A DNA stretch of 64,000 bases from Kaistella haifensis DSM 19056. Its GTDB lineage: Bacteria; Bacteroidota; Bacteroidia; Flavobacteriales; Weeksellaceae. The notes under the pieces were generated by a model that ran no database searches, was not told the DNA's origin, and worked only from the letters and a program-made list of their open reading frames with translations. Position 1 is the first letter of the stretch. Each line of letters begins with the position of its first letter. Below are positions 51,281 through 61,238 of this stretch, piece after piece. Position numbers and translations under genes: made by a program. The DNA is taken from contig NZ_JASZ02000001.1 in assembly GCF_000735695.2 (NCBI RefSeq), positions 62,001 to 126,000 of the forward strand. The letters run 5' to 3'.

Positions 51281-52546
51281 ATGAAAAAATTACTCTTAAT
51301 ATTCGCCCTTACTTTCTCTTATTTTATCCAAATAAATGCCCAGAAAGACAAATTAGATCAGCTTTTTGATAAATACCAGGAATCCGAAGGGGTTACCTCC
51401 ATCAAAATTGCAAAACCGATGTTCAACATGCTCAACAAGCTGAATATTAACGATTCCGAACTCGAACAAATAAAACCTTTGCTCAGCAAAATTAATGGTT
51501 TACGAATCCTTATCGTAGAAAAACCGACCGCAGCAAACAATACGGGAAGCCAAAACAAAATAAATTTAGGCAATTTTCAAAGTTTGCAATCCGACATTAA
51601 CAATTCCATCAAAAACATGAAATATGAGGAATTGATGACCGTGAACAGCAAAGACAATAAAATTAAATTCCTTTCTTCTGATGCAACCAACGGAATTTTG
51701 GACAATTTGCTTTTAAATATCAGCTCTGAAGGGAACACCGTTTTAATGATGCTTGATGGAAAAATTTCTATGGATGATGTGAACAAGCTTATCAACGAGA
51801 CGCAATTATATGCAACGGGTGGATCGGATGGCAATAACTCTTCAACTTCATCCGGCTCGGCAAGAGAAGAAGTACGTAAAGTTGCCAGTTTCAGTGGCAT
51901 TCAGGTTTCATCGGGCATCAATGTTTCCTTCACTCAGGATGCTAAACAAAAAGTAGTGGTAGATTCCGACAGACCGGAATTTGTAAAAACCGAAGTAGTA
52001 GGCGATATTTTGAAAATTTATGTCGATAACAACAATAACCGAAATCTGAAATTCAAAAAACTGAGTGTGACTGTCTCTGCTCCGGAGCTGAGCAAAATCG
52101 CGGTAAATTCAGGCGCAAATTTTAATACCCTGAATACCATAAAAAGCAATTATTTTCAGATTGCCGCAACTACGGGAGCAAATCTGAAAGCCGACCTAGA
52201 CACGAAGGGAAAAGTAGAACTCTCCACAACTTCAGGTTCAAACGTAAGGCTGAATGTGAATGCCGACGAGCTGGAAATGAGTGCGACCAGCGGTTCTTCA
52301 GCAACATTATACGGAAAAATAAAAGAAACAACTTTCGATGTTTCCAGCGCGGCAACAGTGAACGCACAGGATCTGGAAACACAGAAATCACAAATCAACG
52401 CTTCTTCAGCAGCAAATATAAAAGTGAACGCAACTGAAAACATTAACGTTACCGGAACCTCGGGTGCGAGTGTAAGATACCGCAGCAACAATAATGTAAA
52501 GCGTAATGCAGAACTTTCTGGCGGAGCATCAATGAAACCTTTGTAA
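51281..52546 (+). CDS. DUF4252 plus head-GIN (DUF2807) fusion, secreted
   Basis: 421 residues: signal peptide (to INAQ), a DUF4252 domain (about 22-175: LFDKYQESEGVTSIKIAKPMFNMLNKL, LRILIVEK, NTVLMMLDGKISMDDVNKLI), a short serine/glycine-rich linker, and a DUF2807 beta-helix (about 205-421: FSGIQVSSGINVSFTQD, VNSGANFNTL, ATSGSSATLYG, VSSAATVNAQ). Each domain is common separately in Bacteroidota; this joins them. Probably an output of the sigma operon, periplasmic or surface. Confidence 0.82.
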   Translation: MKKLLLIFALTFSYFIQINAQKDKLDQLFDKYQESEGVTSIKIAKPMFNMLNKLNINDSELEQIKPLLSKINGLRILIVEKPTAANNTGSQNKINLGNFQSLQSDINNSIKNMKYEELMTVNSKDNKIKFLSSDATNGILDNLLLNISSEGNTVLMMLDGKISMDDVNKLINETQLYATGGSDGNNSSTSSGSAREEVRKVASFSGIQVSSGINVSFTQDAKQKVVVDSDRPEFVKTEVVGDILKIYVDNNNNRNLKFKKLSVTVSAPELSKIAVNSGANFNTLNTIKSNYFQIAATTGANLKADLDTKGKVELSTTSGSNVRLNVNADELEMSATSGSSATLYGKIKETTFDVSSAATVNAQDLETQKSQINASSAANIKVNATENINVTGTSGASVRYRSNNNVKRNAELSGGASMKPL

Positions 52547-52557
52547 AAACTTTCACC

Positions 52558-53079
52558 ATGAAAAATTTGATCCTTATTCCGGTAGCTTTATTACTGCTGA
52601 GTCTGCAATCCTGCATCGTATCGAGTTCACCAAAAATGGGCTTTTTCGATAATCCTTATTACGACTACGGTGGCGCAAAATTTACCAGTATAAATGTGCC
52701 CATGTTTCTCGCGAAACCCCTCGTGAAAAAAGCTTTGAAAGAAGATGGCGAAAGCGAAGAACTCATTAACCTCATCAAAAAAGTTTCGGATGTGGAGGTG
52801 ATGACGGTAGAAAATGGTAACAAGGAAATGTTGGGCGATTTCACAAAATATCTTACATCCAATAATTTTGAGGAATGGATGACCGTAAAAAAAGCCGATG
52901 AAACCATCAATTTCCAAGCGAAACAAAGCGGTGATGTAATTAAAAAATTGATGATCACTATGCATTCCGGAAAGGAATTGGTTTTTGTAGATGTCACAGG
53001 AAAATTCACCCCCGACGATATCTCACGAATCATCAATTATTCTGAGAAAAATGATGTGAAAAAATTGACTTTGAAATAA
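52558..53079 (+). CDS. DUF4252 lipoprotein
   Basis: 173 residues. Lipobox LLLSLQSC, then a DUF4252 domain (SEELINLIKKVSDVEVMTVENGNKEMLGDFTKYLTSNNFEEWMTVKKADETINFQAK...LVFVDVTGKFTPDDISRIINYSE). Last gene of the four-gene sigma operon, 11 bases after the fusion gene. Function unknown. Confidence 0.85.
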   Translation: MKNLILIPVALLLLSLQSCIVSSSPKMGFFDNPYYDYGGAKFTSINVPMFLAKPLVKKALKEDGESEELINLIKKVSDVEVMTVENGNKEMLGDFTKYLTSNNFEEWMTVKKADETINFQAKQSGDVIKKLMITMHSGKELVFVDVTGKFTPDDISRIINYSEKNDVKKLTLK

Positions 53080-53086
53080 AAAATAG

Positions 53087-53122
53087 AAATAACAGTAGCG
53101 CTTTTGCTGTTATTTTTTTTTA
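53087..53122 (+). terminator. Terminator of the sigma factor operon
   Basis: Arms AAATAACAG / CTGTTATTT with a short loop and a long T-run. Confidence 0.8.
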
Positions 53123-53192
53123 AAGATAACATTGCTTGATCACTTTTTTTATAATAAAAAATACTCAATTTCGATTTTCCAAAAAAAAAACA

Positions 53193-53200
53193 TAATTTTG
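53193..53200 (+). promoter_or_regulatory. Promoter -7 box of guaB
   Basis: TAATTTTG, 13 bases before the ATG at 53214. Confidence 0.6.
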
Positions 53201-53213
53201 CAAGAAAGTAAAG

Positions 53214-54674
53214 ATGTCTATTCACAACAAAATCGTAGAAACGGCCATCACTTTCGATGACGTTCTACTTATCCCTTCTTACTCAGAAGTTCTGCCTAAT
53301 CAGGTTTCCCTTAAATCAAGACTTTCCGATAAAATTACGCTCAATGCGCCGATTGTTTCCGCTGCGATGGATACGGTTACCGAAGCCGAAATGGCCATTG
53401 CAATGGCGAGAGTTGGAGGAATTGGCTTCATTCACAAAAACATGCCAATCGCCGAACAAGCCGCGCAAGTTTACCGCGTAAAACGTTCGGAAAACGGAAT
53501 GATTTCCGATCCGGTGACCTTATCCAAAGACCATACTTTAGCTCAGGCAAAAGAAATGATGGCTAATTTCAAAATTTCCGGACTGCCCGTGGTTGATAAT
53601 GATAATAAACTTATCGGAATCATTACCAATCGAGATGTGAAATACCAGGAAAACCTCGATGCAAAAGTGGAAGAGCTGATGACCAAAGACCACCTCATCA
53701 CTTCCGATAAAGAAACCAATCTCGAACAAGCTAAAGCGATCCTTCTTCAAAACCGAGTGGAAAAACTTCCAATCGTGGACAAAGAATTCAAATTGGTGGG
53801 TTTAATTACCATTAAAGATATCGACAATCAATTGGAATATCCCAATGCCAATAAAGACCAAAACGGTCGCCTCATCGTTGGAGCAGGCGTTGGTGTTGGC
53901 GAAGATACGATGGATCGCGTTGCGGCATTGGTAAAAGCCGGTGTCGACATTATTGCAGTTGATTCTGCTCATGGCCATTCGAAAGGAGTTTTAGATAAAA
54001 TTAAAGAAATCCGCACTGGTTTCCCAGATCTGGATATTGTAGGTGGAAATATCGTAACTGCAGACGCTGCAAAAGACCTCATCGAAGCTGGAGCAAACGT
54101 GCTGAAAGTAGGTGTTGGTCCTGGTTCTATCTGTACCACGAGAGTTGTTGCCGGTGTTGGTGTTCCTCAACTTTCCGCTATTTATAATGTTTTTGAATAC
54201 GCAAAAACCAAAAATGTAGCCGTAATTGCTGATGGCGGAATTAAACTTTCCGGTGATATTGTAAAAGCGCTTGCTTCAGGCGCGAATGCCGTAATGCTTG
54301 GTTCTCTGCTTGCGGGAACTGACGAAGCACCGGGTGAGGAAATTATTTTCCAAGGAAGAAAATTCAAAGCATATCAAGGAATGGGCTCACTTTCCGCCAT
54401 GAGACGGGGCGGCAAAGAAAGATATTTCCAAAGTGAAGCCAAAAAATTCGTTCCAGAAGGAATTGAAGGACGAGTTCCTCACAAAGGAAAACTGGAAGAA
54501 GTGGTGTTTCAACTAACAGGAGGAATCCGTGCCGGAATGGGTTATTGCGGAACCAAAAATATCGATACGCTACAAAAAGACGGCAAAATGGTGATGATCA
54601 CAGGAAGCGGTTTGAAAGAATCGCATCCTCATGATGTGATTATTACTCAGGAAGCACCGAATTATTCTTTATAA
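53214..54674 (+). CDS. guaB: Inosine-5'-monophosphate dehydrogenase
   Basis: Oxidises IMP to XMP in GMP synthesis. The 486-residue protein has a TIM barrel split by two CBS domains (about 95-205), the catalytic loop GPGSICTTR (C307), [32 protein letters not shown], the flap ([12 protein letters not shown]) and the C-terminal GMGYCGTKN. Complete. Single-gene transcript. Confidence 0.97.
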   Translation: MSIHNKIVETAITFDDVLLIPSYSEVLPNQVSLKSRLSDKITLNAPIVSAAMDTVTEAEMAIAMARVGGIGFIHKNMPIAEQAAQVYRVKRSENGMISDPVTLSKDHTLAQAKEMMANFKISGLPVVDNDNKLIGIITNRDVKYQENLDAKVEELMTKDHLITSDKETNLEQAKAILLQNRVEKLPIVDKEFKLVGLITIKDIDNQLEYPNANKDQNGRLIVGAGVGVGEDTMDRVAALVKAGVDIIAVDSAHGHSKGVLDKIKEIRTGFPDLDIVGGNIVTADAAKDLIEAGANVLKVGVGPGSICTTRVVAGVGVPQLSAIYNVFEYAKTKNVAVIADGGIKLSGDIVKALASGANAVMLGSLLAGTDEAPGEEIIFQGRKFKAYQGMGSLSAMRRGGKERYFQSEAKKFVPEGIEGRVPHKGKLEEVVFQLTGGIRAGMGYCGTKNIDTLQKDGKMVMITGSGLKESHPHDVIITQEAPNYSL

Positions 54675-54690
54675 AAAATTTTAAAATACC

Positions 54691-54722
54691 AAAGGGTTGC
54701 CAATTGAGCAACCCTTTTTTTT
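54691..54722 (+). terminator. Terminator of guaB
   Basis: Arms AAAGGGTTGC / GCAACCCTTT, 7-base loop, T-run. Confidence 0.88.
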
Positions 54723-54775
54723 ATGCTGTAATGTTGAAAATTATTGTTTAATTTTACTTTTTAATCATTTTAAAA

Positions 54776-55213
54776 ATGAAATATTACTTCCTTTTTCTCC
54801 TGCTTTTCTTTGTGGTTCAATGTGATATTATGCCTTCAGCAAATCCTGTATATCCGTCAAAAACAACAGTTTTAAAAACTGAAAGCAACGAATTCGAAGA
54901 GTTGATGGAAAAAGATCAAATCAATAAAAAACAAGTAATCGCGGAAGTCCTCACCTATCTTTTGAATGACGACGACTCCAATGATCCGAAAACCGCCGCT
55001 GTCATCGACAACAATTCCAGTTGCGATATCATTCTAAGATTGGTGGAAATTCAGGGAAACAGGATTTACAATCTACCAATTCCGAAACACAGCAAAAATC
55101 AATTTGTCATTTATAAAGGAAATTACACGATGAAAACTAACGTTTGTGCAGCAAAATATTACTCACAAAAACAAATCAGCGCACCTTTGATTTTGAAACT
55201 TTCAGGAAATTAA
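54776..55213 (+). CDS. Small lipoprotein, DUF6759-like
   Basis: 145 residues: lipobox LLLFFVVQC, then FEELMEKDQINKKQVIAEVLTYLLNDDDSNDPKTAAVIDNNSSCDIILRLVEIQGNRIYNLPIPKHSKNQFVIYKGNYTMKTNVCAAKYYSQK. The NNSSCDIILR and KGNYTMKTNVC segments resemble the Chryseobacterium-group DUF6759 family (assignment from memory). Two cysteines may pair. Its stop overlaps the convergent DUF4407 stop by 4 bases (TTAA). Confidence 0.65.
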   Translation: MKYYFLFLLLFFVVQCDIMPSANPVYPSKTTVLKTESNEFEELMEKDQINKKQVIAEVLTYLLNDDDSNDPKTAAVIDNNSSCDIILRLVEIQGNRIYNLPIPKHSKNQFVIYKGNYTMKTNVCAAKYYSQKQISAPLILKLSGN

Positions 55214-56304
55214 GTGTGCCTTTCAGCAGGATTATCTATGCCTAAATTTTCTTTAAAATCCTCAATTCGCCAATCGGTTCCAGCATTTCCTTTTTCAATT
55301 TTTTCCTTGGAATATAAACGGAAATCGTTTTCTGTTTTTTCTAAAAGATAATCATAAGGACCAACGGACGAAATTAATTTCACCAAAACCGGAGAAATTT
55401 CCAGGCAGATAAAAAGTCCCATGATAAAAGCAGCCGCAATTCCAATAATCGGGGTGTTTTTTCCCAACTCATCAAGGGCCTGAAGTCTGGCGGCAAAACC
55501 ATTGAATTTGTCTTCAAAAGTTTCGGTTTTATTTCTTTCCGTTTCGATATTGGTGTAGACTTTAGAGATTTCTTTATCTAAATATTCCAATCTTGGAGCG
55601 ATTTGTTTTTGATAATTTTCCAAATCCTGGCGACGCTGTTCTTTCAATTCAGATTTCCTTTTGGCATTGGAACCGAAACCTACTTTCCCACTCGTCAAAC
55701 CACTCTGTTTCCCCAGAATTTCCTTCTCTAGCTCTACCGCAGCAGAATCATAAGATTTTTGATACTCCGCTATTTTGTTGGAAATTTGTTTTTTCTCAGT
55801 CTCAAAAGGTCCCGATTGTTGCAAAATTCTACCATTCATTTCCGCCTGAAGTTGGGTTTTATTTCGCTGAATAATGGTATTCAGCTGTTTGTTGACTTCC
55901 TTCTCAAAGATTTTAAGTTCCAAAGGTTTCGAGATAATAATTCCTAAAAATGTCGCTAAGATCAACCTTGGAATTGCCATTAAAATCTGGTTCCACCAAG
56001 TTCCTGTTTTCTTAATGGAAGAAACGATATAGCGGTCAAGATTAAAAATCATCAGTCCCCAAAGCAACCCAAATCCTGCCGAAACCCAAAGATCATCAAA
56101 CACCGTAAACATCGCATATCCAGCTGATAAAGTTGCGAAAACTGCCGTAAATAAAACAATTCCGCCGATTCCAGCAAATTTATTCCACTCACTCGGAGTT
56201 TTTCTCAGGATATGAAGATTTCCGCCGGAACAAATAATCAAAAACTGCTGAAACCAATTCATTTTATGATTTATAGGTTTTATATTTTGAGAGATATTTT
56301 TCAT
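55210..56304 (-). CDS. DUF4407 domain membrane protein
   Basis: 364 residues. Start NWFQQFLIICSGGNLHILRKTPSEWNKFAGIGG is typical of DUF4407; four membrane helices (about 45-70, 75-92, 105-125, 285-305) flank a long cytoplasmic/periplasmic coiled coil (about 135-275, rich in K/E/Q). Function unknown; the architecture suggests a scaffold or mechanosensor-like protein. The ATG at 56304 is used; an alternative ATG at 56262 (MNWFQQF) is equally plausible. Confidence 0.8.
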   Translation of the reverse strand: MKNISQNIKPINHKMNWFQQFLIICSGGNLHILRKTPSEWNKFAGIGGIVLFTAVFATLSAGYAMFTVFDDLWVSAGFGLLWGLMIFNLDRYIVSSIKKTGTWWNQILMAIPRLILATFLGIIISKPLELKIFEKEVNKQLNTIIQRNKTQLQAEMNGRILQQSGPFETEKKQISNKIAEYQKSYDSAAVELEKEILGKQSGLTSGKVGFGSNAKRKSELKEQRRQDLENYQKQIAPRLEYLDKEISKVYTNIETERNKTETFEDKFNGFAARLQALDELGKNTPIIGIAAAFIMGLFICLEISPVLVKLISSVGPYDYLLEKTENDFRLYSKEKIEKGNAGTDWRIEDFKENLGIDNPAERHT

Positions 56305-56490
56305 TTCTTACCGTACTTAAAATTCATTAAACTTATTAAATTTGTCCATAAAAACTCCAAAATGTTACAAATAGTATTATGTTTAACAAAGAAGATAGCT
56401 TGTAGAATTGTTGTAAATATATTTTACAAATTAAATCATTAAAATTCAATAATTTACAAAATACTTAAGAAAATTAAAAGAAAATATTTC

Positions 56491-57045
56491 CTACTTAATT
56501 CGATCCGGATTTTGTTTCAGAAAACTATCCCAACCCGAATAATTTTTATCTGAAACCAGATTCCCAGAATTGAAATGATGACAAACCGCGACCGCTAAAC
56601 CATCGGAAGCATCGAGGTATTTTGTTGGAAATTCTTTCAATTTCAAAAGGTTTTTTAGCATTCCGGCGACTTGTTCTTTGCTCGCATTTCCGTTTCCGGT
56701 GATCGCCATTTTTATTTTTTTCGGAGAATATTCGGTAATCGGAATATCCCGATGAAGTGATGCCGCCATTGCAACACCTTGCGCACGACCAAGTTTCAAC
56801 ATACTTTGCACGTTCTTTCCAAAAAAAGGTGCTTCCAAAGCGACTTCATCAGGGTGATATTCATCTATTAATGCTAATGTTTTATCAAAAATAATTTTGA
56901 GTTTCGTTTCGTGATTAGGATATTTCTTTAAAATAAGTTCGTGGATGGAAATCAGTTCGATGGAACTTCCTTTCACAGCGATAATTCCGAAACCCATAAT
57001 TGTGGTTCCCGGATCGATTCCTAAAATAATTTTTTCTGTTTGCAC
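56491..57045 (-). CDS. ruvC: Holliday junction resolvase RuvC
   Basis: 184 residues. Catalytic acidic residues in LGIDPGTTIMGFG, ALEAPFFGKNVQS and DASDGLAVAVCHH; TGNGNASKEQVAGML matches the family. Cuts Holliday junctions with RuvAB. Start is GTG at 57045; the -7 box ends 4 bases upstream of it, implying a leaderless transcript. Confidence 0.94.
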   Translation of the reverse strand: MQTEKIILGIDPGTTIMGFGIIAVKGSSIELISIHELILKKYPNHETKLKIIFDKTLALIDEYHPDEVALEAPFFGKNVQSMLKLGRAQGVAMAASLHRDIPITEYSPKKIKMAITGNGNASKEQVAGMLKNLLKLKEFPTKYLDASDGLAVAVCHHFNSGNLVSDKNYSGWDSFLKQNPDRIK

Positions 57046-57049
57046 CTCA

Positions 57050-57057
57050 CAAAAATA
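57050..57057 (-). promoter_or_regulatory. Promoter -7 box of ruvC, leaderless
   Basis: TATTTTTG on the minus strand, 4 bases before the GTG start at 57045. Confidence 0.5.
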
Positions 57058-57111
57058 GCAGTTTCAAACAAATTGCCTCATTTTATAATCATTAAATCAG
57101 AAAAATAATTT

Positions 57112-57119
57112 TAAATTTG
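57112..57119 (+). promoter_or_regulatory. Promoter -7 box of the M16 peptidase gene
   Basis: TAAATTTG, 100 bases before the ATG at 57220, an unusually long leader for this window. Confidence 0.4.
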
Positions 57120-57219
57120 TTTACCGACACGTTATCTTATTGAATAAGAGTTATTTTCAAGAATCTTAAAATTTTAAGCCAAAAAAAAGCATTAGCAACA
57201 AAAAAACAAAATAAAAAAC

Positions 57220-59952
57220 ATGAAAAAATTTCTATTAAGCTTAACGCTGATGACTGCGCTTTCCGCCGGAAATTTAGCCTATGCACAAAAACATGAAGCC
57301 CCGAAATTTGTGACCAACATCGAGGGAACCAAGGAATATTCCTTGAGCAACGGAATGAAAATCCTGCTTCTACCCGATCCTTCACAAAGTAACATGGTGG
57401 TGAACATTATTTACAATGTAGGTTCAAAAGACGAAGGTTACGGCGAAAAAGGAATGGCTCACTTACTGGAACACATGCTTTTTAAAAGCACTAAAAACCT
57501 TGGCGACATCAAGAAGCAACTTTCTGATAAAGGTGGCGCTGCAAACGGAACCACTTGGTACGACCGAACCAATTATTACGAAATTTTCCCTTCCAATGAT
57601 GAAAATCTAAAGTGGGCTTTGATGATGGAAGCGGACAGAATGATTAATGCAACTATTTTGCAAAGTGACCTCGATAAAGAATTTTCGGTGGTAAGAAATG
57701 AATTCGAAATCGGTGAAAATAATCCGACCGGAGTTCTTATGGAAAAAGTGTTTTCTGCTGCGTATTTGTGGCATAACTACGGGAACAGCACCATCGGAAG
57801 CAAAGAAGATATCGAAAGAGTGAAAGCTCCGGTGCTTAGAAAATTTTATGAAAAATATTATCAACCGGATAATGCAACTTTGGTTATTGCCGGGAAGTTT
57901 GATGAAGCGAATGCTTTGAAATACGTTTCAGAATATTTTGCTCCACTTCCGAAACCCAGCCGCGAACTCGGTGGAACTTACACAGTAGAACCCGCACAAG
58001 ATGGTGAAAAATTCGTGGAAGTAAGAAGATCCGGAGACAGCAAAATTGTTTCAGCAGCATATCATGCCGCGGCTTATGCGGACAAGGATTATGCAGCTTT
58101 GGATGCTTTAATAGAGGTATTAACTGCGGATCCATCTGGTTATTTGTATAAAAACTTGGTTGAAACTCAAAAAGTATCGAGTTTATGGGCTTATTCGCCA
58201 ACTGTGAGAGATGCTGGATTGGTTTATTTCCATTTTGATGTTCCAAAAGATAAAGATTTGGAAGCGACAAAAAATGTGGTTAGATCTGAACTCGATAAAA
58301 TTGCAACAATCTCCTACACAGAACAGGATTTAGCAAGAGCGAAAGCAAAACTTTTAAAACAAATAGAAAACACTAAGAACAACACTATTAACAAAGCTAT
58401 TGGTTATACAGAAATTGTTGGAACCGGCGGTTACAAGCTAGCTTTCCTTTATCGTGATAATGTTGAAAAATTAAGTCTTGCAGACCTCAACAGAGTTGCA
58501 CAAAAATATTTTAAAAGCAATAACAGAACTGTAGGAATGTTTATTCCTTCCAAAGACGAGCAACGTGTAAAACCTGCAGAATTCAGCAATGAACAAATTG
58601 CCGCGCTTACCAAAGATTACAAAGGAAAAGCTCTAGAAAAAGAAGCCGCTCCTTTCGAAGCAAGCATAGCCAACTTAAAAAACAATTTGAAAGAAGGCGT
58701 ACTTTCGAACGGTATGAAATACGGTTTGGTAAACAAAGAATTGAAGGGTGAAAAAATTATCGCCAACTTCAAATTACTTATCGGTAATGAAAAAGAATTG
58801 GCCGGAAAATCGTCCGTCGGAGCTTTAACTGCAGCTTTACTCAGTTCAGGAACCAAAACGAAAACCAAAGAACAAATCCAGGATCGTTTGGATCAACTCA
58901 ATTCTTCAATCTATTTCCGAACCAGTGGTCAAAATTTCTTGATTAATGTATCGACTTATAAAAACAATTTCGCCGAAGTAATGGATATTTTGCAGGATAT
59001 TTTAGCTAATGCAACCTTCCCGCAAAACGAGCTTACGAAAATGATTGCTGAAAACAACACGTATTTGGAAGCGCAACAAAAAGATCCGCAAGCCATCGCA
59101 AGCAACGAACTTCAACGCCTGGCAAATCCTTATCCGAAAGAAAGCATTTTCTACACGCCAACTTTGCAAGAAGAAATAGACAATAACAAAAAAGTAACCC
59201 GCGATCAAATCACCGCTTTCTATCAAAATTTGATGGGTGCAAATGATGGACTCGGAACTGTTTTAGGAAGTATCAATGCTAAAACTACGGCAAATTCATT
59301 AGAAAAAACCTTCGGAAAATTCACCGCAAAAATCAAATATTCCGAAGTGAAACCTACCTATTTTGAAACTAAAAAATTGGACAAAAACTTCATCACTCCC
59401 GATAAGGAAAACGCGGTCGCTCTAGGAACCGAAAAATTCAGAATGGATCAAAAACATCCTGATTATGCAGCTTTGGTATTGGCCAATGAAATCCTGGGAA
59501 GTGGAGGTTTCCTTTCTGCAAGACTTCCGATGAGATTGCGCGAAAAAGAAGGAATCAGCTACGGTGTGGGTTCTTACCTCAGCGTTCCGGTGACCAATGA
59601 TGTGGCTTCCTGGAATTATTATGCATTCTTAAATCCGACTAAAAGAGATGCTGTAGAAGCCGCTTGGAAAGAAGAAGTTTCCAAAGCATTGAAAGACGGT
59701 TTTACCGCTCAGGAATTGGCTGACAATAAAAAAAGCTACGCAAACGTTCAGCAAACCAATCTTGGAATGGATAATACTTTGATCAATTTGGTCAACAAAA
59801 AACTTCAATACGGAGTTTCACTTGATGAATACGACGCATTGAACACAAAAATCCAAGCTTTAAAATTGGAAGAAGTGAATGCCGCACTGAAGAAATATTT
59901 AAGTTTAGACAAAATTATTTCGGTGTACGCAGGAGATTTCAACAAGAAATAG
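57220..59952 (+). CDS. M16 family zinc metallopeptidase, two-domain, exported
   Basis: 910 residues, signal peptide (to LAYAQ). The first M16 half has the inverted zinc motif HLLEH (H81, E84, H85) and the third ligand 77 residues later (E161 in NEFEIGENNP). The second half (about 480-910) is the inactive partner domain: it keeps RLPMRLREKEGISYGVGSYL but lacks HxxEH. Pitrilysin/PqqL-type peptidase probably degrading peptides in the periplasm. Full-length. Confidence 0.93.
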   Translation: MKKFLLSLTLMTALSAGNLAYAQKHEAPKFVTNIEGTKEYSLSNGMKILLLPDPSQSNMVVNIIYNVGSKDEGYGEKGMAHLLEHMLFKSTKNLGDIKKQLSDKGGAANGTTWYDRTNYYEIFPSNDENLKWALMMEADRMINATILQSDLDKEFSVVRNEFEIGENNPTGVLMEKVFSAAYLWHNYGNSTIGSKEDIERVKAPVLRKFYEKYYQPDNATLVIAGKFDEANALKYVSEYFAPLPKPSRELGGTYTVEPAQDGEKFVEVRRSGDSKIVSAAYHAAAYADKDYAALDALIEVLTADPSGYLYKNLVETQKVSSLWAYSPTVRDAGLVYFHFDVPKDKDLEATKNVVRSELDKIATISYTEQDLARAKAKLLKQIENTKNNTINKAIGYTEIVGTGGYKLAFLYRDNVEKLSLADLNRVAQKYFKSNNRTVGMFIPSKDEQRVKPAEFSNEQIAALTKDYKGKALEKEAAPFEASIANLKNNLKEGVLSNGMKYGLVNKELKGEKIIANFKLLIGNEKELAGKSSVGALTAALLSSGTKTKTKEQIQDRLDQLNSSIYFRTSGQNFLINVSTYKNNFAEVMDILQDILANATFPQNELTKMIAENNTYLEAQQKDPQAIASNELQRLANPYPKESIFYTPTLQEEIDNNKKVTRDQITAFYQNLMGANDGLGTVLGSINAKTTANSLEKTFGKFTAKIKYSEVKPTYFETKKLDKNFITPDKENAVALGTEKFRMDQKHPDYAALVLANEILGSGGFLSARLPMRLREKEGISYGVGSYLSVPVTNDVASWNYYAFLNPTKRDAVEAAWKEEVSKALKDGFTAQELADNKKSYANVQQTNLGMDNTLINLVNKKLQYGVSLDEYDALNTKIQALKLEEVNAALKKYLSLDKIISVYAGDFNKK

Positions 59953-59970
59953 ATATTTTTTTTCAAAAGT

Positions 59971-59998
59971 AAATCCGGGACTTCGTTCCGGATTTTTT
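59971..59998. terminator. Bidirectional terminator after the M16 gene
   Basis: Arms AAATCCGG / CCGGATTT around a 9-base loop, T-run; serves convergent genes. Confidence 0.8.
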
Positions 59999-60001
59999 AT
60001 T

Positions 60002-61129
60002 TTAATGAAGATCTTTTTTCGTTTCAATCATTGCATTTTCAACAACTTCCATAATTTTTTTTACTTCTTTGTGAGGATTAAAAACAGCGTTTTTCCCTTT
60101 CGCTTCATCAGCAATATTCGAGAGAATGACCACCGAAGTTTTCGTTTCGGGATAATAAATATTTAATGATGGCGATCCTTTCACATAACCGGTATGAAAA
60201 TAGGATTTTGGTTTTCCCTCATTCATCATAATTCCAAAACCATAACCCACTTTCCCCAAAATTGGGTGGTTATTTTCCGTAGATTGGGACATAAATTTTC
60301 TAAGCGATTCCGGTTTAAGGATTTTTCCATTATATAAAGCAAAATTCCATTGATGCAAATCCGAAACTGTGGAGAGTACACCACCTGCTCCTACCGAAAT
60401 CTCACTATTGGAAAGTCTTGTGGGCATATTTTCGACTTCCAGAAATCGAGAAGAATTTCCCAAATACGCGCTCGAAAAATGATGATTCACGAATAAATCT
60501 GAAGTTGAAGAATGTTTCATCACGGCTTTCGCAAAAAGTTCTTTCGCATTTTCGCCATATGTTTTTCCCGAAGCTTCCTCGATCAATTCACCCAAATATC
60601 GGTAACCCTTATTGGAATAATTGAATTTTGTTCCAGATTTTGAAAGCAAACCACTTCCCGAATCGCTGAGCCCGGAAGTATGATTCAGCAATTGCCCAAT
60701 GGTGATATTTTCAAAAGTTTTGGACTGAAATTCTTTTAAATATTTTGAAACTTGATCTTCCACTTTCAATTTTCCTTGTTCTTCAAGAAGCAAAATCATC
60801 ACCGCAGTAAATTGTTTACTCACCGATCCAATGGCGAAAACCGAATTGCTATCAAGCGGAGTTTTGGTTTTAAAATTCTCAAAGCCATTATATTTTTCAT
60901 AAAGAATTTTGCCATTTTGCATTACCGAAATACTTCCGTTGAATTTCGATTGTGAAAATACCGAATCCATCTGTTGCACCAACAAATTTTTCTTAAACTG
61001 CGTAATTGTACTATCGATAATGGCATTCCTTTTTACACTTTCATCGACCAATTTCTCGGATTCGGATTTGCAGGCCGAAAAAATAGCTAGAAAAAAAGTT
61101 GAATAAATTAATATTTTTAAAGGATTCAC
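60002..61129 (-). CDS. Serine hydrolase, beta-lactamase class C/D-peptidase family lipoprotein
   Basis: 375 residues starting at GTG (61129) with lipobox FLAIFSAC. Penicillin-binding fold: SxxK as GSVSKQFT (S102/K105), YxN as NYSNKGYRYLGELIE, and HTG near the C-terminus (SYFHTGYVKGSPSL). May be an esterase, peptidase or beta-lactamase-like enzyme anchored in the envelope; substrate unknown. Confidence 0.88.
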   Translation of the reverse strand: MNPLKILIYSTFFLAIFSACKSESEKLVDESVKRNAIIDSTITQFKKNLLVQQMDSVFSQSKFNGSISVMQNGKILYEKYNGFENFKTKTPLDSNSVFAIGSVSKQFTAVMILLLEEQGKLKVEDQVSKYLKEFQSKTFENITIGQLLNHTSGLSDSGSGLLSKSGTKFNYSNKGYRYLGELIEEASGKTYGENAKELFAKAVMKHSSTSDLFVNHHFSSAYLGNSSRFLEVENMPTRLSNSEISVGAGGVLSTVSDLHQWNFALYNGKILKPESLRKFMSQSTENNHPILGKVGYGFGIMMNEGKPKSYFHTGYVKGSPSLNIYYPETKTSVVILSNIADEAKGKNAVFNPHKEVKKIMEVVENAMIETKKDLH

Positions 61130-61189
61130 ATTTGTAATTTTTATAAAAATATTAAATTTAATTCTAATAAAAAAACAAGGATTTAAAGG

Positions 61190-61222
61190 AAACCGTCAAG
61201 GTTTTAAAAACCTTGACGGTTT
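61190..61222. repeat. REP-like palindrome, left copy
   Basis: Arms AAACCGTCAAGGTTTT / AAAACCTTGACGGTTT (16 bases each) around one A. Identical to the right copy. Confidence 0.92.
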
Positions 61223-61238
61223 GTATTTGTAGTAGTTA

